From: Dawidia cretensis | GTDB taxonomy: Bacteria; Bacteroidota; Bacteroidia; Cytophagales; Cyclobacteriaceae | Direction of reading: 5' to 3' | NCBI RefSeq assembly: GCF_018598175.1 | Contig: NZ_JAHESE010000028.1 | Location: 44,160-108,159 of the forward strand | Length of the DNA stretch: 64,000 bases | In this document: positions 18,032-26,561 of the stretch, piece by piece | How the letters are laid out: each line of letters starts with the position of its first letter | Position numbering within the stretch: position 1 is the first letter of the stretch | Program-made: the position numbers and the translations under genes | Notes under the pieces: model-generated | The model's input: the letters and a program-made list of their open reading frames with translations, nothing else | Told to the model about the DNA's origin: nothing | Database searches by the model: none

Positions 18032-18066
18032 TTAAAAAAAGGTCCATCTTGGAGGATGAACCTTTT
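18032..18066 (-). terminator. Intrinsic terminator after the small lipoprotein gene
   Basis: On the minus strand AAAAGGTTCATC pairs with GATGGACCTTTT (one mismatch, six-base loop) and is followed by a T-rich tract (AAAAAAA at 18034-18040 on plus). It is nine bases past the TAG at 18075-18077, which suits termination of the lipoprotein transcript. Confidence 0.75.
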
Positions 18067-18074
18067 GTAATTTG

Positions 18075-18335
18075 CTAACATATCAACGGTTCAATTAGTT
18101 GTTGTTTAAGTTTGTCTTTGGTTATATCCTTAGGTGAGTTGCTACTCAGATTCCCAGCCTGAAATCCTGAATACTCGTGGTTGTTAGTGAGCAATCTTCA
18201 AAGGTCGTGCGTGTCAAGGGAGCACTCTTCTCCGCCGTTCATCGCGGTGTTTACGCTGTCCGTGGGAGGCGGAGTTTTAGTGCAACTGCTTATGGCCAGT
18301 AATAGCAACAGTAAATTCAGCCAGAGTTTAGTCAT
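18075..18335 (-). pseudogene. Small lipoprotein with in-frame TGA
   Basis: Too short to appear in ordinary ORF lists. The ATG at 18333-18335 opens a lipoprotein signal 'MTKLWLNLLLLLLAISSC' with lipobox Cys at residue 18, then 'TKTPPPTDSVNTAMNGGEEC', and a TGA at 18198-18200 after 45 residues. The same frame stays open for another 40 codons ('NNHEYSGFQAGNLSSNSPKD' ... 'LKQQLIEPLIC') to a TAG, directly followed by a terminator. The composition after the TGA looks coding. Either the gene is a nonsense mutant, or the 45-residue product is the functional form, or the TGA is a read error. It lies upstream of the ECF sigma gene on the same strand. Confidence 0.6.
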
Positions 18336-18486
18336 ATCGGTGTAGGCTAGGGTGGAGTATCGTTCGTGTGTTACGCTTTCTAAAATAATGAAATTTAGGG
18401 GTTTTTCGGTGTGGGACCTGGAAAGTTTGAGCTTGAAGCGACTGCCGTTCGCTAGTATAAAGTAGTATCACTACCGAAGCAAAAAG

Positions 18487-18516
18487 CGAACAAAGGCTGT
18501 CTGTCGAAGACAGCCT
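18487..18516 (-). terminator. Intrinsic terminator after the SDR gene
   Basis: AGGCTGTCT (18494-18502) pairs with AGACAGCCT (18508-18516), a perfect nine-base stem with a five-base loop. On the minus strand it is followed by TTTGTT. It lies 35 bases past the stop of the SDR gene at 18552. Confidence 0.75.
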
Positions 18517-18551
18517 CTGTTAATACCGCGTGAGGAATGCCGCGGCAACAG

Positions 18552-19304
18552 TTACAGCGCTACGCCGCCCGTGACTTCTATGCGCTGACCGTTGACCCAC
18601 TTCGCGTCGTCGCTGCATAGAAAAGCCACGACACCGCTTATATCGTCCGGCTGACCGGTACGCCCCAGTGCCGTAATGCTACGCACATACGCGCGCACTT
18701 CGGGACTATCGGGCATCGTGCCGCCGCCGAAAACGGCGCCGGGCGCGACGACGTTCGCCGAGATGCCCCGGGGGCCAAGTTCGAGGGCCAGTGCCCGGGT
18801 ATATACATCGACGGCCCCTTTCATGGCAGCATAGGTCGATACGGCAGGGAAGGAGGTCCGCGATACGGCGGACGAGATGTTTATAATGCGTCCGCCATCG
18901 TTCAGCTGGTGTAAGGATTTTTGCGTCAGGAAGTATACGCCCTTCAGGTGTATAGTCATCATTTCGTCAAATTGTGCCTCGGTGGTTTCTGTCACGGTTG
19001 CCTGCAGGCTGGTGCCGGCGTTGTTGATGAGGAAGTCAAAGCGATCGGTACCGAACGTGTCTTGCAGCGTGGTCGCTACCTGACGGAAGAAGTCATCAAA
19101 GCGGCTGACGTCGGCCATGTTGAGCTGCAGTGCCGCCGCTTTACGCCCCACGGCCTGCACGGCGGCAACCGTGGTAGCGGCTTCTGCCTGGTTGGTGTGG
19201 TAGGTCAGCAGTACGTCAATACCCCTCTTGGCCAGCGTTACTGCAATGTCTTTGCCGATACCCCGGCTCCCGCCGGTTACCAATGCGATTTTGTGATGTG
19301 TCAT
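18552..19304 (-). CDS. SDR-family oxidoreductase
   Basis: 250 residues, classical short-chain dehydrogenase length. The NAD(P)-binding loop 'TGGSRGIGKD' is at residues 11-20, the 'NNAG' motif near 94-97 ('FLINNAGTSLQ'), and the catalytic Ser-Tyr-Lys set is 'SSAVSRTSFPAVSTYAAMKG' near 145-165. The C-terminus has 'RTGQPDDISGVVAFLCSDDA' and ends in 'GGVAL'. Such enzymes reduce carbonyls or oxidise alcohols; the substrate is not predictable. The AraC gene 64 bases upstream on the same strand is probably its regulator and may share its transcript. A terminator follows. Confidence 0.93.
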   Translation of the reverse strand: MTHHKIALVTGGSRGIGKDIAVTLAKRGIDVLLTYHTNQAEAATTVAAVQAVGRKAAALQLNMADVSRFDDFFRQVATTLQDTFGTDRFDFLINNAGTSLQATVTETTEAQFDEMMTIHLKGVYFLTQKSLHQLNDGGRIINISSAVSRTSFPAVSTYAAMKGAVDVYTRALALELGPRGISANVVAPGAVFGGGTMPDSPEVRAYVRSITALGRTGQPDDISGVVAFLCSDDAKWVNGQRIEVTGGVAL

Positions 19305-19368
19305 GCCACAAAGGTCTCACAAGCATGGTGGGGGTGGTTTGTTCCAATCAATCAGATCTATGTACGAT

Positions 19369-20304
19369 TCAAACTTTTGTCTGTGTACGAAACGCCGCCG
19401 GCGGCACCGCGGTATGGCTTTTAAAAAACTTGGCGAAGTGTGCGAAATCTGAAAAGCCCAGGGCGTCTGCAATCTCGGCAATGGTCCAGTCTGTTTGCAG
19501 CAGCAGGGCCTTGGCCTCTTGCAGCAACCGCCCGGCAATAAGCTCGGTGGTGGTCAGGCCGGTGGTTTCTTTCAGTACTTTGTTGAGGTGATTGACGTGC
19601 ACGGCCAGGTGGCTGGCATATTCCTTTGCCGTGCGAAGGGCGACCTTTTGCTGCCGGCTTTGCAGGGGGAACTGAAGCTCCAGCAGTTCGACAAACATCG
19701 CGGTTGTACGCGCAAACGCGTCGTGGTGGGGATGCGGCCCGGCAGCGGGTTGCAGCTTCTGCCCCAGGTGAATCAGCTCCAGCGCATACGCGCGCAACAG
19801 ATCATATTTATAGGCATACGACGACGTGATCTCTGCCTCCATCTGCTCAAAAATGCGCTGTACGCGGGCGGCGTCGGCCTCCGCGAGCATAAAGAAAGGT
19901 GGCTCGGGCGATTTAAAGATCGGTAGCTCATCCAGGATCGCGCCGCTTTTCGTGGGGTGCAAAAACTCCGGCGTGAAAACACTACAATAGCCTGTTTGCT
20001 GGCCGTAGGGCAGCCAGTGGGCAGCTGTCTTCGGCGTGGTGAACAGCAGCGTGGGCTGCCTGATTTTCACCGTTCGGCTGTTAAAGGAAAAGTCAGAGTG
20101 TGCCGTCAGAAAGCTGATCTTGTGAAACGTGCGGCAGGCAAACGGTTCGGAAACAGCACTGGCCGCCGGCGCGATGTTGGCCAGGTTAAATACATTGAAA
20201 TGCCCTACCTCGTGCTGTATCCCCGGCGGCAGCAGCGCGCTCAGCACCGTTGAGGTGCCGGCGGCAAAGCGCACCGCCAGATCATCCAAAGAGGTCGTCT
20301 GCAT
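19369..20304 (-). CDS. AraC-family transcriptional regulator
   Basis: 311 residues. The N-terminal 170 residues form a sensor region containing 'VGHFNVFNLANI' and 'KIRQPTLLFTTPKTAAHWLP'. The C-terminal AraC domain (about 205-305) has 'KEYASHLAVHVNHLNKVLKE', 'TGLTTTELIAGRLLQEAKAL' and 'TIAEIADALGFSDFAHFAKF'. It lies just upstream of an SDR gene on the same strand, an arrangement common for AraC/SDR pairs in Bacteroidota. The inducer is unknown; regulation of the SDR is inferred from position. Confidence 0.92.
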   Translation of the reverse strand: MQTTSLDDLAVRFAAGTSTVLSALLPPGIQHEVGHFNVFNLANIAPAASAVSEPFACRTFHKISFLTAHSDFSFNSRTVKIRQPTLLFTTPKTAAHWLPYGQQTGYCSVFTPEFLHPTKSGAILDELPIFKSPEPPFFMLAEADAARVQRIFEQMEAEITSSYAYKYDLLRAYALELIHLGQKLQPAAGPHPHHDAFARTTAMFVELLELQFPLQSRQQKVALRTAKEYASHLAVHVNHLNKVLKETTGLTTTELIAGRLLQEAKALLLQTDWTIAEIADALGFSDFAHFAKFFKSHTAVPPAAFRTQTKV

Positions 20305-20364
20305 CGTTTTCGGTGTTTGTAAAAATCAAATATAGGAAAAGCTGGGACAGCGCAGCAATGAACG

Positions 20365-20940
20365 TTATAACTGCTTTTCTTTTCGCATCATGCTCAGAAA
20401 AACCGGCGTAATGCCCAGGTAGGTAGCAATGTGTTTTTGTGCGATGCGGCTTTCCAGTCCCGGATAACGTTTCCGGAATTCGAGGTAGCGTTCCTCCGCC
20501 GTTTTGGACAGGCTGGAGGTAATGCGCTTCTGATACAGGTCAAAGCCGTTTTGGGTGAGGATCCGGAAGAAGCGTTCAAATTTTGGTATCTCCAGAAACA
20601 GTTCTTCCAGCCGGGATAATGACATATAGTATACTTCGCTGTCTTCCAGTGCTTGTATCGTGTTCACCGCGGGCTTCTCCTTAAAGAAACTCACGATATC
20701 ACACGACCACCAGTTTTCGGGATAAAAGCAGATGTTATGCTCCAGGCCTTCCGTGTCCGTATAAAACATGCGCAGGCAGCCCCGGTTTACAAAATATATA
20801 TGCCGGTCAATTTCTCCCGGTTGCAGCAGGTACGTGCGTTTGGCTACCGTTTTCTGCTGCAAAAAGTCAAGCACTTTCGTCTGTTCATCAGAAGAAAGTG
20901 CAATGTGCATCGCAAAATTTGACAGGATCAATCCGTGCAT
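20365..20940 (-). CDS. Crp/Fnr-family transcriptional regulator
   Basis: About 191 residues if started at the ATG at 20938-20940; the frame itself opens at 20967, which would overlap the preceding gene. A cyclic-nucleotide-binding-type beta barrel spans about residues 20-110 ('LLQPGEIDRHIYFVNRGCLR' and 'ENWWSCDIVSFFKEKPAVN'). The C-terminal part carries the short winged helix 'AEERYLEFRKRYPGLESRIA' and 'QKHIATYLGITPVFLSMMRK'. The conserved cAMP-contact Arg/Ser pair is not evident, as in many Bacteroidota members of this family. It follows the DUF1330 gene by 16 bases, so the two form a likely operon. Confidence 0.9.
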   Translation of the reverse strand: MHGLILSNFAMHIALSSDEQTKVLDFLQQKTVAKRTYLLQPGEIDRHIYFVNRGCLRMFYTDTEGLEHNICFYPENWWSCDIVSFFKEKPAVNTIQALEDSEVYYMSLSRLEELFLEIPKFERFFRILTQNGFDLYQKRITSSLSKTAEERYLEFRKRYPGLESRIAQKHIATYLGITPVFLSMMRKEKQL

Positions 20941-20956
20941 AGACCAAGATAAGTAT

Positions 20957-21331
20957 TTATAGCGCAAACGGCGTGGTCATATACAGACGCAGGTCCGCGG
21001 TGGCCGTCAGCCGATGCTGATCGGCCATGTCGCGGTAGGCATCGCTTTCCGCAATTGTTTTAAATGCCTGGGCGCTGGGGTATTCCACCAGTAAAATAGC
21101 ATCCCACACTTCGTTTTCCGGGGCAACGATGTTGGCGGCCACGTTGCATGCCAATCTGAGCTTTACATCCTGAATGCCTAATGTTTCAGTAACTTTCCGA
21201 AAGGCCGGGAGATAGGTTTCGAAATAATATTTTCGGTCTTTAAATTTCAGCATGTTGAGCATCAGGACGGGACCCTCTACGTCTTTAAATGCAGGTAATT
21301 TTACGATGTTGTTTTTGTTTTCCATAGGCAA
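20957..21331 (-). CDS. DUF1330-type ferredoxin-fold protein
   Basis: 124 residues. The sequence 'VLMLNMLKFKDRKYYFETYLPAF' pattern near residues 23-45 and 'AILLVEYPSAQAFKTIAESD' near 83-102 match the DUF1330/dimeric alpha-beta barrel group. Members are small cytoplasmic proteins of unknown function, some resembling monooxygenases. It is the first gene of a probable two-gene unit with the Crp/Fnr regulator. No catalytic residue can be assigned. Confidence 0.8.
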   Translation of the reverse strand: MPMENKNNIVKLPAFKDVEGPVLMLNMLKFKDRKYYFETYLPAFRKVTETLGIQDVKLRLACNVAANIVAPENEVWDAILLVEYPSAQAFKTIAESDAYRDMADQHRLTATADLRLYMTTPFAL

Positions 21332-21451
21332 AGATTGCCGGTCCGCGCCACAAAAAAGTTCAACTGGTTGAAGGTTTTATCAAATCCCGGGTGCGGAATC
21401 AACGCAGTTTTCCATCAGCACCAGCGCCCGCGATCACAAGCCGTTCCGGGA

Positions 21452-22270
21452 CTATACATGTTGCCGGGCAAACACCCGCACCACGGCGATGGTCAGGAAG
21501 TAGGCCGCCACACCCGCCATAAGCAGGCCCAGCAGGCAGTCGATAACATACATGATGTTTTGCTGCCAGGAAAAGAAAGAGAATATAAACATGGGGATCT
21601 TCCACAATGCCAGCCACATAAAAACGATCATGGCCACCATCATCACAATGCGCCTGGCGCCGGTCACTTCCCCATCCGCCGATGAGAGCAATTGGGACAC
21701 CAGGGGGACGATGTTGATGACAAGGAAAACAACGAGCAGTATCAGGAAAGCAATCATTACGGCACTATTTCCTTGCAGGATTTGCTGTGTTTGAGCGGCA
21801 AATGCCTCATGGCTGACCTGGCTTGTGAACATGGCGCGTGCTCCATTGAGCATATAACTAAACAACGCGTCCATCGGGGGCACGGCAGATGTTGTGATGC
21901 CGATGATGTAGGTAGTCAAAAAAAGTACGACAATAGTGGCCGGGGAAGCCAGTAGAAAAACGATCCGTAAATAGCCTGGCTTGTTGAAGAACGCATACGG
22001 CTGGTCTTCCGGGGCAATCTGGCTGCGTTCCTCCGCGTTCGCAGCCATGCCCAGGGGTTTAACATAACAGCCTAACGGCAGCCACCCCAGACTAAAATCG
22101 ATTCCCGCGACGTTGGCGCGGTGAATACCGAAGCCTGATGAAAGGAAAACCGAAAACTCCATGATCCTGATGTTGTAAAGACGGCATAGCGCACAACAGA
22201 AAACGTTGCTGCCATAGATAGCGGTTACGGCCAGCGCGCCAAGAATAAAAGCGTTATAATTGAAGTTCAT
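21452..22270 (-). CDS. M50 site-2-protease-like membrane protein lacking HExxH
   Basis: 272 residues with about five hydrophobic segments. The family block 'LGWLPLGCYVKPLGMA' (about residues 62-77) corresponds to the 'G-W-L-P-L-G-G-Y-V-K' signature of Bacteroidota RseP-like proteases, and the segment before it ('NIRIMEFSVFLSSGFGIHR') aligns with the usual substrate-side strand. Where the zinc motif H-E-(L/F)-G-H should stand, about residues 17-30, the sequence reads 'AIYGSNVFCCALCRLYN', with no His or Glu. The C-terminal 'NIVPLVSQLLSSADG' (about 180-194) is a weak relic of the second metal site (N-x-x-P...D-G). It is most likely a non-catalytic pseudoprotease or a decayed gene. Confidence 0.75.
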   Translation of the reverse strand: MNFNYNAFILGALAVTAIYGSNVFCCALCRLYNIRIMEFSVFLSSGFGIHRANVAGIDFSLGWLPLGCYVKPLGMAANAEERSQIAPEDQPYAFFNKPGYLRIVFLLASPATIVVLFLTTYIIGITTSAVPPMDALFSYMLNGARAMFTSQVSHEAFAAQTQQILQGNSAVMIAFLILLVVFLVINIVPLVSQLLSSADGEVTGARRIVMMVAMIVFMWLALWKIPMFIFSFFSWQQNIMYVIDCLLGLLMAGVAAYFLTIAVVRVFARQHV

Positions 22271-22483
22271 GCAGCATTAGGTATCTTGATAGTACAATTA
22301 TATCAAAAACCGTCTACGGTTGCCGGGGTATGTAAGTTTAACGCCAGGGCTGAAGTTTTTAAACGGCAGGGTACTACGCCACTGCCTTTAACGCCGCAAA
22401 CTACACTGGCAATGGTACATATTTATATCGTGGTTATTCTCGCTGAGCGCGATGAAAAGAGATGACATCGAGAGTGGAAAGTT

Positions 22484-23234
22484 TTATTCCAGTTCGAGTG
22501 TATAGTTCTCCTTCAGCAGCCGCGCCTGCGGTGGCGTCAGATAGATAAAATGGGCCACTTGCCCATCCCCGGGAAGCGCGTAGAACCGGCCGGCAAGTTT
22601 AAGCTCGGCAGCCAACCCAAACACATACGTCAGAAATTCAGGGTCTACCCAGTCGCCGTCGATGTCGAACCGGCGCCTATATTTCTGGCCCGCTAGCTGG
22701 AAAGTCACCTCGCCGTGCGTGTGCTTCAGGTCGAAATCATCCTGGATATTCGTCGGGTGAAAAACGCCATGCGAAATGCGCGCGAAGGATTGCAGAATTT
22801 CTTCGTAAGGATGTTCCAGGTTGGCCAGTTCGGTGTCGAAGACAAAAACCACGTCGGACAGGGAAAGCAAAAGTTCCTCGATCTTCACCGGACGCTGCGC
22901 GACCGCGCTGTCTACCTGTGCCGGTGTGAGATGCGCGAGCAGCCCGGCCTGTTGAAACGTATGAATGGCCTGATTTCATCCGTCGTCAGTGCATTGTCAA
23001 AAGACTCCTCATGGACAATGCCGAACAACGAGAAACCACGGTCGAGCGCGGAGGCTTGCGGCTGCGTCATGGCGATAATCCCGAAGTACTGGTAGTTTCC
23101 GGGAAAAAATTCCATCTCGGCCGGCACCAGGTGCAACCGGTAAGGGGACCGGTGGTCTGTCAGTACCTGGTTGAAGATCTGGTAGAACTTCTGATAATCG
23201 ATAAAGCCGAGGTATCCGTCAATAATACAGACAT
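22484..23234 (-). pseudogene. Frameshifted hypothetical gene (one gene in several frames)
   Basis: Two minus-strand frames that look like separate small genes are better read as one. The upstream frame codes 'IDGYLGFIDYQKFYQIFNQ' to 'FDNALTTDE'. After a one-base slip in the AAA run at 22974-22976, the sense continues in the other frame as 'NQAIHTFQQAGLLAHLTPAQ' and 'VKIEELLLSLSDVVFVFDTE' to the stop at 22484, with no start codon needed in between. A probable true start is the ATG at 23232-23234, with GGAG ten bases upstream, from which a second one-base slip reaches the coding frame. Both halves end in related 'T-x-P-Q-A' segments. Family not recognised. Confidence 0.6.
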
Positions 23235-23249
23235 TTGCTGGAGTCTCCG

Positions 23250-23280
23250 GAACAAAAGAAGGGGCCGAAATAGCCCCTTC
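23250..23280 (-). terminator. Intrinsic terminator after the M57-like gene
   Basis: GAAGGGGC (23258-23265) pairs perfectly with GCCCCTTC (23273-23280); on the minus strand TTTTGTT follows. It ends the transcript of the M57/DUF5648 gene (stop at 23331) and shows that the long frame starting at 23346 is not a genuine N-terminus. Confidence 0.8.
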
Positions 23281-23330
23281 GAATAAAATGTCATCTTTGA
23301 TGCGAGTGATAAATAAATTTAAGCCGATTG

Positions 23331-24515
23331 TTAATAAACATAGCATGCAATGCCTTCATTGTTCCACTGCGGGCCTGACACTTCGCCCTGATTGACGGTG
23401 TAAAAATGATCTTGTGTGGCGGTGTTAAAGTATCTGTAAAGCGGTCTGGTTTCTGAAGTCGCCGTAGCGGAAACGTATCCAGCGATGCCTTCATAGGTCC
23501 ACGATACCTCTCCGAAGTTCATAGTGTAGAAATGGTCTTTGGTGACGGCATCGTAATAGCGGTAAAGCGGAACGGTACCGGATGCTTGTGCACCAAATAT
23601 ATATCCCGCACCGCCTTCGAACACCCAGCCATTGCCTGTTGGGCCCATTTCATTTGGATGGATGGTGTAAAAATGGTCGGTATTAGCACTGGAATAATAG
23701 CGTAGGAACTTGCGGGTATTAAGTTTGCGCGGATAAGCCGAGGCGATGGCCACCTGATCATAGAAGGAGAATCCATTCCAGTTTCCAACAACGTGGTTCA
23801 TGATGGAAGCTGGGTCTGAAACGGGAGTATCAGTAATGAGTGCGCCTTCGTTCACGTCGGTGTGCATAAAACCGAAGATGTGGCCAAGTTCGTGCGTAAG
23901 GGTGGCTACTTTTTGGCTGTAGCCAATGGAGTTATAGGCAGGATTGATTCTAATGGCTTGAGGATAAAATGGAGGTCCTTGTGTACCCGGAAATTCAGCG
24001 CTGGCAATGGCATTAGGCTCCAGAGCTTGCATGAACACGGTCACTTTTCCAGCATCGTCCGCACCGCCAAGACCTTCTTCGATGTGCACCTTGGAGTCGG
24101 AGGCATTCCAGTTGGCAATTGCGGCATAGGTTGCATTTCTCCATTCAGCAGGGACACCCTCGTTTATAGTAAGCTTTATGTTGGAAATTGTGGATGCCCC
24201 AAGATACGTCGTCCATTTTCGCTGCTGTGTACGGCCCCCGGGGTTTTCTTCTGTCAGGGATTTTGCATAATAGTTACGAGCATCATCCAGCGACAGTACA
24301 ATGTCGCCACCGATCGTGAACTTTTTGTTTTTAAAAGTTACATCGCTTACCGACTCACCCGAAAACTCAGACAGGAACGATTTCAGTACAGCAATGTCAT
24401 TTGCGGAAGCTCCAGCGGGGTCCACGTCACTTTCTTTTTCGCAAGAAGAAAGAAATAACAAAACGATAATAAACAGGGAAAGAATGTTTTTGGTAACTAA
24501 TTTTTGATGGTACAT
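23331..24515 (-). CDS. M57-like zinc protease lipoprotein with DUF5648 repeats
   Basis: 394 residues. A lipoprotein signal with Cys near residue 25 ('IIVLLFLSSCEKE') opens the protein. The zinc site 'HELGHIFGFMH' (about residues 208-218) and the Met-turn 'ASIMNHVV' near 237 mark a metzincin-type M57/HEIGH peptidase. After it come three copies of a 45-residue DUF5648-like repeat (about 265-394), each with 'YRYY/F', 'DHFYT', 'GEV' and 'W.(Y/F)EG.A.YV/I', probably a binding module. It acts outside the cell or on the outer membrane. The gene has its own terminator. A 530-base gap precedes it, so it is likely monocistronic. Confidence 0.88.
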   Translation of the reverse strand: MYHQKLVTKNILSLFIIVLLFLSSCEKESDVDPAGASANDIAVLKSFLSEFSGESVSDVTFKNKKFTIGGDIVLSLDDARNYYAKSLTEENPGGRTQQRKWTTYLGASTISNIKLTINEGVPAEWRNATYAAIANWNASDSKVHIEEGLGGADDAGKVTVFMQALEPNAIASAEFPGTQGPPFYPQAIRINPAYNSIGYSQKVATLTHELGHIFGFMHTDVNEGALITDTPVSDPASIMNHVVGNWNGFSFYDQVAIASAYPRKLNTRKFLRYYSSANTDHFYTIHPNEMGPTGNGWVFEGGAGYIFGAQASGTVPLYRYYDAVTKDHFYTMNFGEVSWTYEGIAGYVSATATSETRPLYRYFNTATQDHFYTVNQGEVSGPQWNNEGIACYVY

Positions 24516-25047
24516 AATGGTATTTTTAAATTATTATAACGGTTGCTAAAGTAGATGAAATATTCAATGTTCGGAGCGTATGGTATATATTTATTTAATA
24601 ATTTACTCTACTGTATTTTGGTATATATAGACCGTTAACGGTAATACTAGAGCGCCTTGATTTACTAATGTATAGTAGTGTAATTTTTTGCGCAATAACA
24701 TGCCGACGGCGCCGTGGAGGGTAGACCTGACGCGATTTGATTGCCTTTCTTGTGGCTTTGGCCTGTTATATTCCTGAACTGGATCTATCGAATAGATTTC
24801 AAAACAATCCGAATGGATAATTGGGAGACACACGAAAACGCACAGCCTGCACGCCGTAATTGGTCATGATTGTTCATTGCTTTTAACGTTTCGATGAATA
24901 CAAAGCTAGTTAAATTAGTTTTTAAAACTAATATTATTAGTTAATTTGTTGCATCGATAAAAGAATTGCAAGCTTTCATTGACCGCTACGTTTCAATATA
25001 GTGTTATCGTTATCATGAAACTTTTGCATATTGAAGCGTAGCATTTC
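24516..25047. promoter_or_regulatory. Gene-free divergent control region with a 19-base palindrome
   Basis: No convincing gene here; a 76-codon minus frame (24603-24833) has no recognisable features. At 24914-24932 lies a perfect palindrome ATTAGTTTT-T-AAAACTAAT, with further TTAGTTAA-like half sites at 24906-24913 and 24936-24943. It is about 115 bases upstream of the plus-strand gene at 25048 and could be an operator for an unseen regulator. Operator role is inference. Confidence 0.45.
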
Positions 25048-26370
25048 TTGAAATCTATGTCCATGCGTGTGTTTCTCCAGTACTCAGTTTTGTTTGTCGC
25101 CTCTTTTTCTGTATCCAGCCAACTCGTTGCGGCCGCTCCGCGCGATTCGGTAACGGACCTGTTGCAAACTCCCTTTTTCGAGAAACTATACTCCCATACC
25201 TATTACAGCCTGCTGGACCGCCTCAACGCCGACGGCTACCTGGAGGAATCACTCAGCGGTGCCTACGAGGGTATGTATTGCCGCACCTCCGGCCCGATGG
25301 TACTCTTGCTGCTCGAGACCGGCCGCTACCAGGAGGCGGAACGTATGATTGGCTTTGTGCTCAAGGCCGTGGTGGACTATGACATGGAGCGTATTCCGCA
25401 TGTCATCGGCGACAAGAAAGACGGGCGTTACCCGGTCACCAGCAACGAGAACCAGGTTGACGGGCAGGCGCATGTGTTGCTGGCGTGGGCGCGCCTGGCG
25501 TTGAAGCGTGGCCCTACAGCCTTTGAAGAGAAAACGTGGCCGCTGGTCAGCAAGATCATGGACCGAACCTGCGACCGCACATATTTGCAAGCCGGTTGGT
25601 GGTCGATCGAACCCGGTCTGGTGCGCAACCTGTCGTTCGAGCATTCGCGCGAAGGCAGACGTTGGGACACCTGGGATCTGTTGACGCAAAGCTTTGTCGG
25701 TGCAGCACTGACCGATATGATTACGGTAGCAAAGCGGAGAGGCGCCGTATCCCTCGCGGACAATTGGAGCAAGAAACTGGACCTGCTTACCCAAGGCATC
25801 GGTAAGAATTTAACGACACAGCGCAACGGCGTGACTACCTATCTCGAAATGCGGTTGCCCGATTCAAACGGCGGTGTACCCTTTCTGGGAATGGGCTGGG
25901 TATGTTTGTCACCCGTGGCCGCGGGCTGGGAAGCGCTCGAACATGGTGTCATGAAAAACACGGTAGCGGAAATGCAACGCACGCTGCTCAGGAACACCAA
26001 CGGCCTGGCCTGGATGCCAACCGACGGATATCCCGACGGCGCCGTATCGAATGAGATCATCGGTAAGGGGCTTGCCTGGGAAATGGAATTCTGCCGCCGG
26101 GAGAAACAGTATACCCGGGTGGCGCAAATCCTGAAACTGATTCAACTCGTAAACGCCGGCACCGACATCTATATGGAAGGCGCCTGGTTGGCCGCGACAG
26201 GTGTCAAGCCATCACAGAAGTTGACAGACAGCGACCTGGCCGCGATGAAAGACGCGGTATGGAAAAGCAAGGATGCCGGCAACGGCGAGCAGTGTGCCTG
26301 GTGGTGCTGGGCGATGGCGCGGCTGCGACAGGAAAAAGGGTTGCCGGTGGTGCCGAAGCGGATGTTGTAG
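25048..26370 (+). CDS. Secreted (alpha/alpha)6-barrel-like hypothetical protein
   Basis: 440 residues with a signal peptide ending near 'LVAAAPRD' (about residue 31). The rest is helix-rich and evenly spaced with aromatic and acidic residues ('GYLEESLSGAYEGMYCRTSG', 'NENQVDGQAHVLLAWARLAL', 'GWWSIEPGLVRNLSFEHSRE', 'WDTWDLLTQSFVGAALTDM' and 'GEQCAWWCWAMARLR'). This resembles six-hairpin glycosidase-like proteins such as GH88/GH105 relatives, but I see no family signature strong enough to name an enzyme. It stands alone behind a long AT-rich control region. The 3' neighbour is a gene scrap in another frame. Confidence 0.75.
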   Translation: MKSMSMRVFLQYSVLFVASFSVSSQLVAAAPRDSVTDLLQTPFFEKLYSHTYYSLLDRLNADGYLEESLSGAYEGMYCRTSGPMVLLLLETGRYQEAERMIGFVLKAVVDYDMERIPHVIGDKKDGRYPVTSNENQVDGQAHVLLAWARLALKRGPTAFEEKTWPLVSKIMDRTCDRTYLQAGWWSIEPGLVRNLSFEHSREGRRWDTWDLLTQSFVGAALTDMITVAKRRGAVSLADNWSKKLDLLTQGIGKNLTTQRNGVTTYLEMRLPDSNGGVPFLGMGWVCLSPVAAGWEALEHGVMKNTVAEMQRTLLRNTNGLAWMPTDGYPDGAVSNEIIGKGLAWEMEFCRREKQYTRVAQILKLIQLVNAGTDIYMEGAWLAATGVKPSQKLTDSDLAAMKDAVWKSKDAGNGEQCAWWCWAMARLRQEKGLPVVPKRML

Positions 26371-26383
26371 AAACGGCCAGGGC

Positions 26384-26518
26384 CCTGAAATTTTGAAGAC
26401 GTTAAGCAAACATCAACAACGCGTATTGAAAAGTATTTGTTATCAGCGAACAACCCACTACTTCGGCTCTCTGGAGAGATTGGAAGAATTCGTTTCTGAA
26501 AACTCCCGTTCACGATAG
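26384..26518 (+). pseudogene. 3'-end fragment of a paralogue of the gene at 57263-57790
   Basis: The frame reads 'LSKHQQRVLKSICYQRTTHY' then 'GSLERLEEFVSEN', which aligns residue for residue with 'LSKHQQAVLKGIRYLRTTHY' and 'GALNGLEEFVTEH' of the gene at 57263-57790. At the DNA level 26384-26504 matches 57599-57719 with scattered substitutions. Only the last third of the gene is present, and it begins abruptly after the preceding gene's stop. Confidence 0.8.
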
Positions 26519-26561
26519 CAAGTGCTCTGTTCCGCGAAACAATTGAAAAATTTGTTGAAAT

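Noticed and set aside
15198-18475. GTAGTATCACTAC occurring at about 15198-15211 and 18463-18475
   Set aside because: Only two copies, one inside a coding-like region; it could be chance, and no regulator links the two sites.
22912-23346. Separate 144-residue gene starting at 23346
   Set aside because: The N-terminal 30 codons run through the terminator of the M57-like gene, and the C-terminal codons lose sense after the frameshift; treated as part of one broken gene.
24603-24833. 76-codon minus-strand frame
   Set aside because: No start context, no homology pattern, low-complexity end; not supported as a gene.
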